DNA from: Desulfobacterales bacterium
GTDB taxonomy: Bacteria > Desulfobacterota > Desulfobacteria > Desulfobacterales > ETH-SRB1
Reading direction: 5' to 3'
DNA length: 36,446 nucleotides
NCBI GenBank assembly: GCA_030610995.1
Contig: JAUWQO010000016.1
Span: 1 to 36,446, forward strand
The position numbers and the translations under genes are program-made. The notes beneath the pieces were generated by a model. The model made no database searches, had not been told where the DNA came from, and worked only from the letters and a program-made list of their open reading frames with translations. This document shows positions 1-6,760 of the stretch, piece by piece; position 1 is the first letter of the stretch; every line of letters begins with the position of its first letter.

Positions 1-2
1 CA

Positions 3-191
3 AAAAAGATTAAAGATGTCATGTCTGAGGCGCCACTGGTTATTGATGGAGATTCCAATCTTATGGAAGCAGCGCATATGATGCTCGAAAATGGTACCAC
101 ACGACTATGCGTCGAAAAAGGGGGTGAAGTGGTCGGAGTGATTCGGCAGCAGGATCTATTCTTTGAAATCGATAAGATCATGAGATCATGA
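3..191 (+). CDS. CBS-domain protein, C-terminal fragment
   Basis: Only the last 62 codons are in the window; the reading frame is open from base 3 and stops with TGA at 189-191. The fragment has the second half of a CBS pair: a DVM-S-AP start, then a helix with LMEAAHMMLENGTTRLCV, a short GGEVVGVIRQQDL strand-turn and a final charged helix. This is the usual layout of the last CBS motif. CBS pairs bind adenosyl nucleotides and regulate whatever they are attached to, and the attached domain lies outside the window. It is transcribed towards the minus-strand signalling block, so it does not belong to that unit. The domain call is fairly sure; the protein's role is unknown. Confidence 0.75.
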   Translation, partial: KKIKDVMSEAPLVIDGDSNLMEAAHMMLENGTTRLCVEKGGEVVGVIRQQDLFFEIDKIMRS

Positions 192-198
192 GATTAAC

Positions 199-233
199 GC
201 CCCTTCCTCTTCCTTTGACGGAGAGGGAGGGGC
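199..233 (+). terminator. GC-rich hairpin after the CBS gene
   Basis: Eight bases after the CBS stop codon, 199-210 (GCCCCTTCCTCT) pairs with 222-233 over 12 bp with one G-U pair and an 11-base loop. No T run follows on the plus strand, so it may be a weak terminator or simply another palindromic repeat. Confidence 0.35.
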
Positions 234-248
234 AAACTTAATAAAATC

Positions 249-342
249 GTAAGCGTTCACGGAACCTTGAAATTAGAAATTGGAAATTTGGCCTGCTTTC
301 TCCCAAATTTCCAATTTCAAGTTTCAAGCCGTGAACGGCTAC
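249..342. repeat. Palindromic element, family 'GTAAGCGTTCACGG', copy 1
   Basis: The left end reads GTAAGCGTTCACGGAAC and the right end reads GCCGTGAACGGCTAC, an imperfect inverted pair. Between them, purine-rich TTGAAATTAGAAATTGG runs pair with CCAATTTCAAGTTTCAA. Two further full copies lie at 5884-6033 and 6654-6760, and a related right half is near 25892-25950. The rest of 192-477 holds a segment like the TCATTGCGAG family (353-390) and no gene that can be supported. Confidence 0.75.
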
Positions 343-431
343 GTATTTATTAGATTGCTTCGTCGTTGCACTCCTCGCAATGACTTAGTGTATGACTTTT
401 TACGAATTTTTCTTAACCTGTTGAAATGCCC

Positions 432-545
432 GTCCGGGATGAGCCGTCAGATCGAGGACCCTGGCTTTCAGTCATGGTTATAGCTCCTCTATTTTTACTC
501 CACGTCCGGGATGAGCCGTCATCTCGAGGACCCTGGCCTCCCGGA
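432..545. repeat. Direct repeat covering the 3' end of the response regulator gene
   Basis: A segment of about 34 bp beginning GTCCGGGATGAGCCGTCA and ending TCGAGGACCCTGGC occurs at about 432-465 and again at about 505-538 with two mismatches, 73 bases apart. The second copy encodes part of the C-terminal tail of the regulator; the first lies beyond its stop codon. Confidence 0.7.
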
Positions 546-930
546 TCTTCTCTTCGTGGGCTTTTTTCTTCTCGTAGGCCCCTGCCATCTTTTGCATCAA
601 CTCATCAAGTTCCACCGGTTTCATTACGTAATCAAAGGCGCCTAATTTCATCCCTTCAACACCCGACTCCACGGTCGCATGACCGGTAAGCATAATTACC
701 TCCATAAGCGGACGCTTTCGCTTCATCTCCCGAAGGGTCTCTATGCCGTCCATACCCGGCATCTTGACATCGAGTATCACCACATCAAAAAGCTTTTCGT
801 CCAAAATTTCCATAGCCTTTTCACCGCTCTCCGCTTCGGTAACGCTCAGGTTCCTCTTTTCAAGACGTTTTACAAAAGTTTCCCGGAAATCATCCTCGTC
901 ATCAACAACTAATACCCTGTAGTCTTCCAT
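478..930 (-). CDS. Receiver-only response regulator
   Basis: A 150-residue CheY-like protein. It shows the acidic pair D10/D11, phosphoacceptor D54 in VVILDVKMPGMDG, T82 in LTGHA and K104 in MKP, so it should be phosphorylated by a histidine kinase. A receiver normally ends near residue 120; here a charged helix (about 120-137) and a short odd tail follow, and there is no output domain. Such proteins act as phosphotransfer intermediates or through protein contacts. It is the last gene of the minus-strand signalling block that starts with the kinase at 9251. The codons of the tail lie in a sequence that is repeated just past the stop codon (see the repeat at 432-545), so the tail may be repeat-derived. 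Partner kinase and target are not visible. Confidence 0.88.
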   Translation of the reverse strand: MEDYRVLVVDDEDDFRETFVKRLEKRNLSVTEAESGEKAMEILDEKLFDVVILDVKMPGMDGIETLREMKRKRPLMEVIMLTGHATVESGVEGMKLGAFDYVMKPVELDELMQKMAGAYEKKKAHEEKIREARVLEMTAHPGRGVKIEEL

Positions 931-957
931 TAGTATTCCTCCTTGTTAATCTATTCA

Positions 958-1101
958 CAATGCCGTTTCCTTAAGGGCCATTCCTTTAAATTCCCCCTTT
1001 GAAGGGGGATTAAGGGGGATGTTATTTCAATGGGTTACACCCCCCTGTGCCCCCCTCAAGGGGGGAATTTGAAGAGTTTTCTCCTTAAGGAAACGGCATT
1101 G
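958..1101. repeat. 144-bp palindromic element with perfect 19-bp ends
   Basis: CAATGCCGTTTCCTTAAGG at 958-976 is the exact reverse complement of 1083-1101. Inside, C-rich and G-rich runs (ATTCCCCCTTTGAAGGGGG and CCCCTCAAGGGGGGAAT) pair again. The element fills most of the space between the regulator at 478-930 and the gene at 1121-2113. It contains no reading frame. Confidence 0.85.
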
Positions 1102-1120
1102 AATCTGTTCAGCAAAAGTC

Positions 1121-2113
1121 CTAACAGTGTGCCAGGTATAAGGATATACCTATAGGAACTGTTGCAAGTCTTGTCCACATCTTATTTCTTTGACAAAATT
1201 CTGTTATTCCTGCATAACGCCCTTTCCTGGGATTGGTGAAATGACCAAGTATAAGATTTAAAATAAGTATGATCAAGGAAATCGCTATCATCGACTTTCC
1301 CAGATCAGAGAAACTGATTCCAAACAGTTTATACTCTCCTATCTTATTTACAGAGGCGTCAACGTACGACTCCCTTGCCTCAAAGCCTTGTTCAAACTTG
1401 AAAGAACCGGCAACATCTTCGATCAGACTCTGATATGTGGCCATGTCATCTGCTGCATAAAGATTAAAATCAAGATAGACTATGTGAGTCCGTCCCAGAA
1501 ACACCCAGTGAAATTCTTTTGTCTCATCTTCCCCGGGAAGGATATAGCTACAGGTAAAACTGAAATTCTTTCTATCTTTATTTAGGACCTGGGCGCCTAC
1601 GATGACATCTTTAGCTCCTTTTTCAGTGAGCCTTTTTTCTGTCTCCTCACTGAAATTCTTGATCACCTCGGGCTCAAAAAATTCATCTGTCGCAATGCGA
1701 TCAGTAAAGACCTTATAGCGCTTTCTTTCATGTTTGTATGTCTTTACACCAAAAAGAACAAGGCCTTTTGCTGTTTGGTCTGCATTATCATTTAAATACA
1801 CAAAGGTCTTGTCATACTTCTCTACAGCGTCTTTGCACCATTTGAGACGCTGCAAATCAAATAAACTCTTACCCAGCCAATCTTGCGAGATCTCTTGAAC
1901 ACCAGCGGGCATGGCAAAAGAAAAGTGAGCGCCGGCATCCGTATACAGGCTGCCTTCTGCCCCATAAAGTGTTGCGGGAGCAAGCGCCGGCAAAAGGAAA
2001 CCCAGCAAAAGGAAACCCAGTCCTGTCAGATACCGGATTAGCCACGCAGAGTACCTATCATTGTGCCTTGACCGGATAACACTGATTCTTTCTGTAATTA
2101 TCCTTCCTGACAT
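1121..2113 (-). CDS. Exported, membrane-anchored protein of unknown function
   Basis: 330 residues, not recognised. A hydrophobic stretch at about 26-50 ending in APATLYGAEG looks like an uncleaved or cleaved signal segment. The middle, about 55-265, is soluble and rich in charged and aromatic residues, with no motif I can name. A second hydrophobic segment at about 274-292 is followed by a positively charged end, so the soluble part is probably periplasmic with the C-terminus in the cytoplasm. GLGFLLLGFLLP inside the signal region comes from a tandem duplication of about 14 bp, AAAGGAAACCCAGC. A start further inside is possible because the N-terminus is unusually basic and long. It lies between the SLC13 carrier and a response regulator on the same strand; whether it works with them is unknown. 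Confidence 0.6.
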   Translation of the reverse strand: MSGRIITERISVIRSRHNDRYSAWLIRYLTGLGFLLLGFLLPALAPATLYGAEGSLYTDAGAHFSFAMPAGVQEISQDWLGKSLFDLQRLKWCKDAVEKYDKTFVYLNDNADQTAKGLVLFGVKTYKHERKRYKVFTDRIATDEFFEPEVIKNFSEETEKRLTEKGAKDVIVGAQVLNKDRKNFSFTCSYILPGEDETKEFHWVFLGRTHIVYLDFNLYAADDMATYQSLIEDVAGSFKFEQGFEARESYVDASVNKIGEYKLFGISFSDLGKSMIAISLIILILNLILGHFTNPRKGRYAGITEFCQRNKMWTRLATVPIGISLYLAHC

Positions 2114-2145
2114 ATTATATCCTTAACACCCCCCCCATTCCCCCC

Positions 2146-2341
2146 TAAGCGCTCAAATAAGGGAAAAATCATTAACAATTAGTAATTCACAATTGATTAT
2201 TGATTATTATACAAAATGGGTCGGTGTCAACAACTACTTAATTTATCAGTACAAATTGTAAATAATCAATTGCTAATTGTAAATTGTAAATTTTACTCCA
2301 ACTACTTCTGGGGTTAAAAAAATGCTTATTTAAGCGCTTAT
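2146..2341. mobile_element. MITE-like element, family 'TAAGCGCT', copy A
   Basis: About 196 bp. Terminal inverted repeats are TAAGCGCTCAAATAAG at the left and CTTATTTAAGCGCTTA at the right, 15 of 16 matching. The AT-rich interior has further nested inversions (AACAATTAGTAATTCACAATTG and its complement). CCCCATTCCCCCC is present on both sides, at 2133-2145 and 2343-2355, as expected for a target-site duplication. Copy B at 5416-5609 is the same element in the opposite orientation. No coding capacity is seen. It accounts for most of the 322-base gap between the two flanking genes. Confidence 0.82.
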
Positions 2342-2376
2342 GCCCCATTCCCCCCTCGAGAGGGGAATAGGGGAGT

Positions 2377-2410
2377 GTAAAAAATAGAGGCCCCTTTACA
2401 AAGGGCCTCT
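2377..2410 (-). terminator. Intrinsic terminator of the SLC13 carrier gene
   Basis: On the minus strand, 26 bases past the stop codon, AGAGGCCCTTT pairs with AAAGGGGCCTCT (2386-2410, one bulge) and is followed at once by ATTTTTT. This is a standard rho-independent layout. Confidence 0.8.
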
Positions 2411-2435
2411 ATTGCCCCTTTAAAACTATGGTTTA

Positions 2436-4058
2436 CTACACCGGGATTTCGGGCCAGGGCAGGAGTTGCCAATACCCGAAGAAGCACACCACCCACAGGA
2501 TCAGTACGGATATAAAAACAAATGGTACGCCATACTTGATGAAGTCAAACGGGCTAATGAGCTGCTCGCCTGTTTCCGGATGTTTGGCCATACCGTAGGC
2601 TATAGCGTTATTTACTGTGCCTACGATCATGCCGTGGGCATAAGAAGACCCGAAAGAACAGGCAAGTCCCACCTTCCACAGATGTACACCTCCTATAGCG
2701 GCCATAGGGAGAACCACAGGCCCCAAAGAGCCGACTGCTGCGCCGTCACTCATGAAGTTGGTAACTATAGTAGTGATAAGACTTGAGGCAAGCACAATAC
2801 CCATGCCTTCGTGGAAAAACGTCGGCAGGACTGACACAAATGTCTGGGCTAGCCACACACCAGCGCCCGTATATTTTAGGGCAATGCCCATGGCGCACGC
2901 ACCGGCATAAAGCCCTACAACATCAAAGCGCACCCTTTGCTGGACATCTTCCCAGGTCATCAGGCCTGTAACCAGGATGAAAAAGACTATCAGCATGGTC
3001 GCGCCGCCAAGGCCGATTGACCCGCTTAAAGCCATCCATGCAACAACCTGCGCCACAAACAGGATAGCCATGACAAGCTCTTTTCCTTTAAGAGGTCCCA
3101 TACCCTCAGAGGCCTTTCTCATTATATGACCCAGGTCCATCGTAAGGGCAGGCCCGGACTTTCTGGCCATGGTAAAATATACCCAAAAACCACAGGCTAA
3201 AGCAAGAGGCGGCACAACTGGGAAACCATACATCATCCATGTGAGAAAATCCATGGGCAGGCCATAGTCTGAAAAATAACCGATCATTATAGCAGCGCGG
3301 CCACCAACAGCCGGAGATCCCGAACCACCGCAGTTGGCGCAAAAACAGAGGCCGAGAAAAAGGGTGCAGGCAAGGGCGTGAAGCTGCTTCTTGGTACAGC
3401 CTGCTTTTTCTCCTGCCAGATAGACACCGGCCAGGATCGGACACAAAAGAGCAACCAGGGCATGTTCTGAAAGAAACCCTGCAATCATGGCCAAAACAGG
3501 AAAGAAAATAAAACAAAAACCCTTTAGCCCCTTTACCCTGCCCAGGAGAATAACGCCGATCCTCCTGTCAAGCTTTGTTACCCCGACTGCTGCTGCCAGT
3601 ATAAGAACACCCAGGACAAAAAATACAGCGTCCTTCATATAGGCCCTTGATATCTCATTTATTGGTAACAGCATAAAGCAATACATAATAACACCGATCA
3701 GGATGTCTGTACACGCCAGGCTGATCGCCTCAGTGCCCCAGAGAAGAGCGATGGTAAAAAGCATGGCCACGCATAACTTCATCTTCCAGGCCACCTGTTC
3801 AGCCGTGTAATCAGCGTGCATAACCTTGTTGTAAGAACCAAGGAAGCTGTGTGTTCCTTCCTTATACTTGGCGCCCAACACATCTTCCTGCTGCACGAGG
3901 TCTATCATACTCTGCGGTGGGGGTATTATAAAAGTGACAGTAACAAAAAAGATGAGTAAGACTAATATGATACCAGGCTGGAATCCTGGCTTTCCTTTCC
4001 ACCATTTCCCGGAAAAAGTCTTGTACGTTTCTACTGGTACAGTTGCTCCATGTTCCAT
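2436..4058 (-). CDS. SLC13/DASS-family anion:sodium symporter
   Basis: 540 residues with a cytoplasmic N-terminus and roughly a dozen hydrophobic segments. The family takes up sulfate or di- and tricarboxylates with sodium. The two internally related halves are visible. The first has AILLWGTEAISLACTDI-type segments and GGSGSPAVGGRAAIMIG at about 244-260, in the place of the family's first Ser-Asn-Thr motif. The second has TNFMSDGAAVGSLGPVVLP near 450, in the place of the second motif. Neither hairpin has the exact SNT triplet, so substrate and ion coupling cannot be read off. It sits inside a block of two-component genes on the same strand, which suggests controlled uptake of a respiratory substrate such as sulfate or succinate; that is inference. 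A terminator follows at 2377-2410. Confidence 0.82.
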   Translation of the reverse strand: MEHGATVPVETYKTFSGKWWKGKPGFQPGIILVLLIFFVTVTFIIPPPQSMIDLVQQEDVLGAKYKEGTHSFLGSYNKVMHADYTAEQVAWKMKLCVAMLFTIALLWGTEAISLACTDILIGVIMYCFMLLPINEISRAYMKDAVFFVLGVLILAAAVGVTKLDRRIGVILLGRVKGLKGFCFIFFPVLAMIAGFLSEHALVALLCPILAGVYLAGEKAGCTKKQLHALACTLFLGLCFCANCGGSGSPAVGGRAAIMIGYFSDYGLPMDFLTWMMYGFPVVPPLALACGFWVYFTMARKSGPALTMDLGHIMRKASEGMGPLKGKELVMAILFVAQVVAWMALSGSIGLGGATMLIVFFILVTGLMTWEDVQQRVRFDVVGLYAGACAMGIALKYTGAGVWLAQTFVSVLPTFFHEGMGIVLASSLITTIVTNFMSDGAAVGSLGPVVLPMAAIGGVHLWKVGLACSFGSSYAHGMIVGTVNNAIAYGMAKHPETGEQLISPFDFIKYGVPFVFISVLILWVVCFFGYWQLLPWPEIPV

Positions 4059-4123
4059 TTTTTGTTTTCCTCCTTTATATTTTCCGACTTTTATCCTTAA
4101 TAAAACCCTTATGCTTCAAAAGA

Positions 4124-4166
4124 TAACTAACCTTGAACCACTCGACCACTCGACCACTCGACCAAT
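4124..4166. repeat. 8-bp tandem repeat, unit ACCACTCG
   Basis: ACCACTCG occurs three times in a row upstream of the carrier gene, then ACCAATTGTGAGCGAAGCGA. The same layout with unit GACTACTC occurs at about 18713-18762, also ending in CGACCAATTG and GCGAAGCGG, and a shortened form is at 9721-9742. It is a dispersed family rather than a chance run. Confidence 0.7.
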
Positions 4167-4181
4167 TGTGAGCGAAGCGAA

Positions 4182-4634
4182 CTAATTAACAAAGATCTGT
4201 TTTTTCCTATATACATAATATCCGAACAAACACATGAGTACAATAGGCGCCAACGGGTCAAATGAACCGGACGATATGATATCAATAAGCTTATTGACGA
4301 CCCCAAGAGCCAAAAATATCATATATACGCTCCACGCATATCTCTTTAACCTTAAGAATCCATTAAATATATATATACTTATTCCGGCCTGGAGTAAATA
4401 GATCATAATTGCCGGCCACCCTGAAAGTGTCAGTCCCAGGATTTTGGCCGGAAGCCTGGAAAAAGCAGCACAAGCACAGAATATACCGCCAACAAGCATG
4501 ATCCCCCCCAAAACCGTAATCCCCATCGGTCTTTTGCGCAAGCGTTTCCCATTGCGATACATTACATTCTCCCGGGTATTATCTGCTTTTTGAGACAGGC
4601 CGTTGTTTTCCATTGTCATGACGCTTTCCACCAT
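4182..4634 (-). CDS. Small membrane protein of unknown function
   Basis: 150 residues from the chosen start (MVESVM), which has a GGGGG-type ribosome binding site 8 bases upstream. The frame stays open to 4697, but those extra codons only translate an ATTGTCGATTG repeat, so I left them out. After a polar, basic N-terminus (to about residue 37) come four hydrophobic stretches. The first is GGIMLVGGIFCACAAF; the others lie at about 68-85, 95-115 and 122-140, followed by a basic end. No signal peptide, motif or family was recognised. It lies between a receiver-only regulator and the SLC13 carrier on the same strand, so it could be an accessory subunit or simply a neighbour. Confidence 0.6.
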   Translation of the reverse strand: MVESVMTMENNGLSQKADNTRENVMYRNGKRLRKRPMGITVLGGIMLVGGIFCACAAFSRLPAKILGLTLSGWPAIMIYLLQAGISIYIFNGFLRLKRYAWSVYMIFLALGVVNKLIDIISSGSFDPLAPIVLMCLFGYYVYRKKQIFVN

Positions 4635-4692
4635 ATCACCCCCTTCCCCGGATTGTCGATTGATGATTGTTGATTGTCGATTGAAGATAATC

Positions 4693-4907
4693 GGCATCCT
4701 TCATTCACCAGTTTACACTTTTTTCGAAAAAGCTTGTATTATTGAATTGAATGCCGATGTCGAAACTGGAAACTGGAAATTTGAAATTAGGTAACGCATC
4801 TACATCTTTGTATTTTTTCCAATTTCCAATTTCTAGTTTCAAATTTCACTGCCAAAATACAAGAACAACAAAGTGTAAACTACTTTTGACTTGTCGTGAA
4901 GGATGCC
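4693..4907. repeat. 215-bp imperfect palindromic element
   Basis: GGCATCCTTCATTCACCAGT at the left faces TGAAGGATGCC at the right. Further in, TTTACACTTT faces AAAGTGTAAA and CTTGTATT faces AATACAAG. The centre carries the AAACTGGAAATTTGAAATTAG / AATTTCCAATTTCTAGTTTC pair that is also seen in the 'GTAAGCGTTCACGG' family. No gene is contained. With the heptamer array it fills 4635-5018. Confidence 0.7.
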
Positions 4908-4957
4908 AGATATTCTATTAATTTTATAACAAAAAGACAGAGCGAAGCGATTCCACA

Positions 4958-5028
4958 AATCATCAATCATCAATCATCAATCATCAATCATCAATCATCA
5001 ATCATCAATCATCAATCATCAATCATCA
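4958..5028. repeat. 7-bp tandem array, unit AATCATC, about 10 copies
   Basis: An uninterrupted run of AATCATC covers about 71 bases. Its last ten or so bases overlap the end of the response regulator gene: the final Asp-Asp codons and the stop codon of that gene are made of the repeat unit (GAT GAT TGA on the minus strand). Confidence 0.92.
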
Positions 5029-5381
5029 AGTTCTTTCTTAATGAGCTTCTTTAAGTATTTCATGTCCACTGGTTTGGACAGATAACCCGCGCAGTCCATG
5101 CGCTCTGCGGTCTCTTTTTTACCCCACGATGGATAGGCTGATATCATAATTACCGGTATCTGCCTGTTAATCTCCTTGAGCTTTCCCAGCACCTCGATTC
5201 CGTCCATCTCCGTCATGCAAACATCGACAATAGCCAGGTCAAAGGGACTGTCTTCGGCAAGTCGAAGCGCTGCCGCTCCTGAGCCTGCGCACTCAACATC
5301 GTAACCTGCTTTGCCCAGCACGCGTTTTAAGAGCGCCTGCATGTTCTCCTCATCATCCACTACCAGAATCTTATACGCCAT
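5019..5381 (-). CDS. Receiver-only response regulator
   Basis: 120 residues, one CheY-like receiver. D9/D10 form the acidic pocket, D53 in LAIVDVCMTEMDG is the phosphoacceptor, S81 takes the Thr/Ser place and K103 in LSKPVD is the conserved lysine. The proline that normally follows the phosphorylation loop methionine is replaced by Thr57. There is no output domain, so it works as a phosphorelay or interaction module. It shares the minus-strand block with the kinase and the NtrC-type activator. The last codons and stop are part of the AATCATC array, so array length changes could alter the C-terminus. Confident as a receiver; target unknown. Confidence 0.88.
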   Translation of the reverse strand: MAYKILVVDDEENMQALLKRVLGKAGYDVECAGSGAAALRLAEDSPFDLAIVDVCMTEMDGIEVLGKLKEINRQIPVIMISAYPSWGKKETAERMDCAGYLSKPVDMKYLKKLIKKELDD

Positions 5382-5415
5382 AAGCCTCTTTCAGATACCA
5401 CCATCCTGATCCTCA

Positions 5416-5609
5416 TAAGCGCTTAAATAAGCATTTTTTTAACCTCAGAAGTAGTTGTAGCAAAATTCACAATTGACAATTAGCAATTGATTATTGACAA
5501 TTTGTAGTGACAAATGAAGTAGTTATCGACACTGACCCATTTTGTATAATAATTAATAATCAATTGTGAATTACTAATTGTTAATGATTCCCCCTTATTT
5601 AAGCGCTTA
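5416..5609. mobile_element. MITE-like element, family 'TAAGCGCT', copy B
   Basis: About 194 bp, the reverse orientation of the element at 2146-2341. The ends TAAGCGCTTAAATAAG and CTTATTTAAGCGCTTA are exact inverted repeats. CCTGATCCTC occurs on both sides, at 5405-5414 and 5614-5623, a candidate target-site duplication that differs from the one at copy A. The rest of 5382-6041 holds the palindromic element at 5884-6033, a short GTGTCCA/TGGACAC hairpin near 5815-5834 and no gene I can support. Confidence 0.82.
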
Positions 5610-5883
5610 TGACCCTGATCCTCCCGCAGCGGAGAGAAAGGATTTTTATGAAACCATCAACTTTTAACTCATTTTATTGTAGAGCAGGAACTATACCAAA
5701 AAGGAGGGCTAACGATGTAAAACGATAACTTATCGTATTAACAATTAATTATTAATGGTGAGGCAAGCTGGACTGATAGCGGAAGAGTGTATTTTTGTTC
5801 AGAATAATGGGCAGTGTCCATTTAGTTGGACACTTTGGGGCATAATTCTCCAATTGAAGCTGTTCAAGTTTACCAATACATGC

Positions 5884-6033
5884 TAAGCGTTCACGGAACG
5901 TTGAAAATAGAAAATAGAAATTGGAAATTGGGCCTTCATGCTTTTGTACTGTTCTTCCTAATTTCCAATTTCCAATTTCTATTTTAATCTCTCCCAAATT
6001 TCTAATTTCAAGTTTCAAGCCGTAAACGGCTAC
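5884..6033. repeat. Palindromic element, family 'GTAAGCGTTCACGG', copy 2
   Basis: The left end is TAAGCGTTCACGGAACGTTG and the right end GCCGTAAACGGCTAC. It is longer than copy 1 because the purine-rich and pyrimidine-rich tracts are duplicated. It shares CCTTCATGCTTTTGTACTGT with copy 3 at 6654-6760. It stops eight bases before the stop codon of the next minus-strand gene. Confidence 0.75.
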
Positions 6034-6041
6034 AAAACATG

Positions 6042-6608
6042 TTACTTTGCATCAGGATAATATTTCTTAATGCATTCGGGACATATTCCGTGAGAAAAAT
6101 CTACTCCCGACATTTTTCGGTTGAAATACTCCTCAACAGAAACCCATGCACACTTATTGTTTTCCCTCTCATAACGTATCCTCTTGCAATGCATGCATAT
6201 CGGAAGATTAGATTCGTATATCTGCATGCGCCTTTCCGCTCTTTTCAATTGTATAGCTCTTTCAATAACAAAAAGAAGCGCTTTCCCAAGATTCTCAGTC
6301 TTTTCAGCGACAAAATCGTCTGCTCCGATCCGCATTGCCTCAACCGCTGTCTCAACACTTTTTGTGTTGGACAAAATTACAATGGGAATACAATTATTTC
6401 GAAACCTGATATTATCTGTCAATTCCAAGCCGTTCATCTTCGGTATATTTAAGCCTGTGACAAGAACATCATATTTCAGCCCTGTCACGTTTTGTAGAGC
6501 GGCTTTACCATTCTCCACGCATATAACCTCATATCCGTCGCCTTCAAGGAGTGATGTAACCGTACGAACAATTGAGGGAGATTCATGGACAAGCAATGAT
6601 TGTTTCAT
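6042..6608 (-). CDS. Degenerate receiver with C-terminal Cys4 zinc-type tail
   Basis: 188 residues. Residues 1-118 have the length and pattern of a CheY receiver, but the phosphorylation site is lost: the acidic pair is His8-Glu9 and the place of the phosphoacceptor Asp is Gly52 (VTGLNIPKMNG). The usual KP is changed to EKT at 102-104. It is therefore a pseudo-receiver, probably not phosphorylated in the normal way. A linker helix (105-133) leads to LPICMHCKRIR with C138/C141 and FSHGICPEC with C176/C179. This paired-Cys module is often found at the C-terminus of bacterial PAS and receiver signalling proteins, and the four Cys probably bind a metal. It lies just downstream of the sigma-54 activator and upstream of an intact receiver. 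The domain calls are sound; the function is unknown. Confidence 0.82.
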   Translation of the reverse strand: MKQSLLVHESPSIVRTVTSLLEGDGYEVICVENGKAALQNVTGLKYDVLVTGLNIPKMNGLELTDNIRFRNNCIPIVILSNTKSVETAVEAMRIGADDFVAEKTENLGKALLFVIERAIQLKRAERRMQIYESNLPICMHCKRIRYERENNKCAWVSVEEYFNRKMSGVDFSHGICPECIKKYYPDAK

Positions 6609-6653
6609 AATGATTACTGGTATTCTTTTAGCAGAAATTTACAAATGATTTCC

Positions 6654-6760
6654 GTAAGCGTTCACGGAACGTTGAAATTAGAAATTAGAAATTAGAAATT
6701 TTGCCTTCATGCTTTTGTACTGTTCTTCCCAATTTCAAATTTCAAGCCGTGAACGGCTAC
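6654..6760. repeat. Palindromic element, family 'GTAAGCGTTCACGG', copy 3, overlapping the NtrC gene
   Basis: GTAAGCGTTCACGGAACGTTG at the left and GCCGTGAACGGCTAC at the right. The right half, 6707-6760, is read as the last 17 codons and the stop codon of the NtrC-type regulator on the minus strand. Confidence 0.8.

Noticed and set aside
4635-4697. Upstream extension of the small membrane protein gene.
   Set aside because: The extra codons only translate an ATTGTCGATTG repeat, and the ribosome binding site fits the ATG at 4634.
4958-5028. AATCATC tandem run as a CRISPR array.
   Set aside because: The unit is 7 bp with no spacers, so it is a plain tandem repeat; no cas genes are present.
5649-5720. 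A 23-codon plus-strand frame, MKPSTFNSFYCRAGTIPKRR and four more residues, with AAGGA upstream.
   Set aside because: No family was recognised, it lies in a repeat-rich gap and it is too short to separate from chance.
5752-6018. An 88-codon minus-strand frame that includes KWTLPIIL, like the tail of some transposases.
   Set aside because: Most of it is the translation of the palindromic element at 5884-6033, and the WTLPI match is too short to support an IS remnant.
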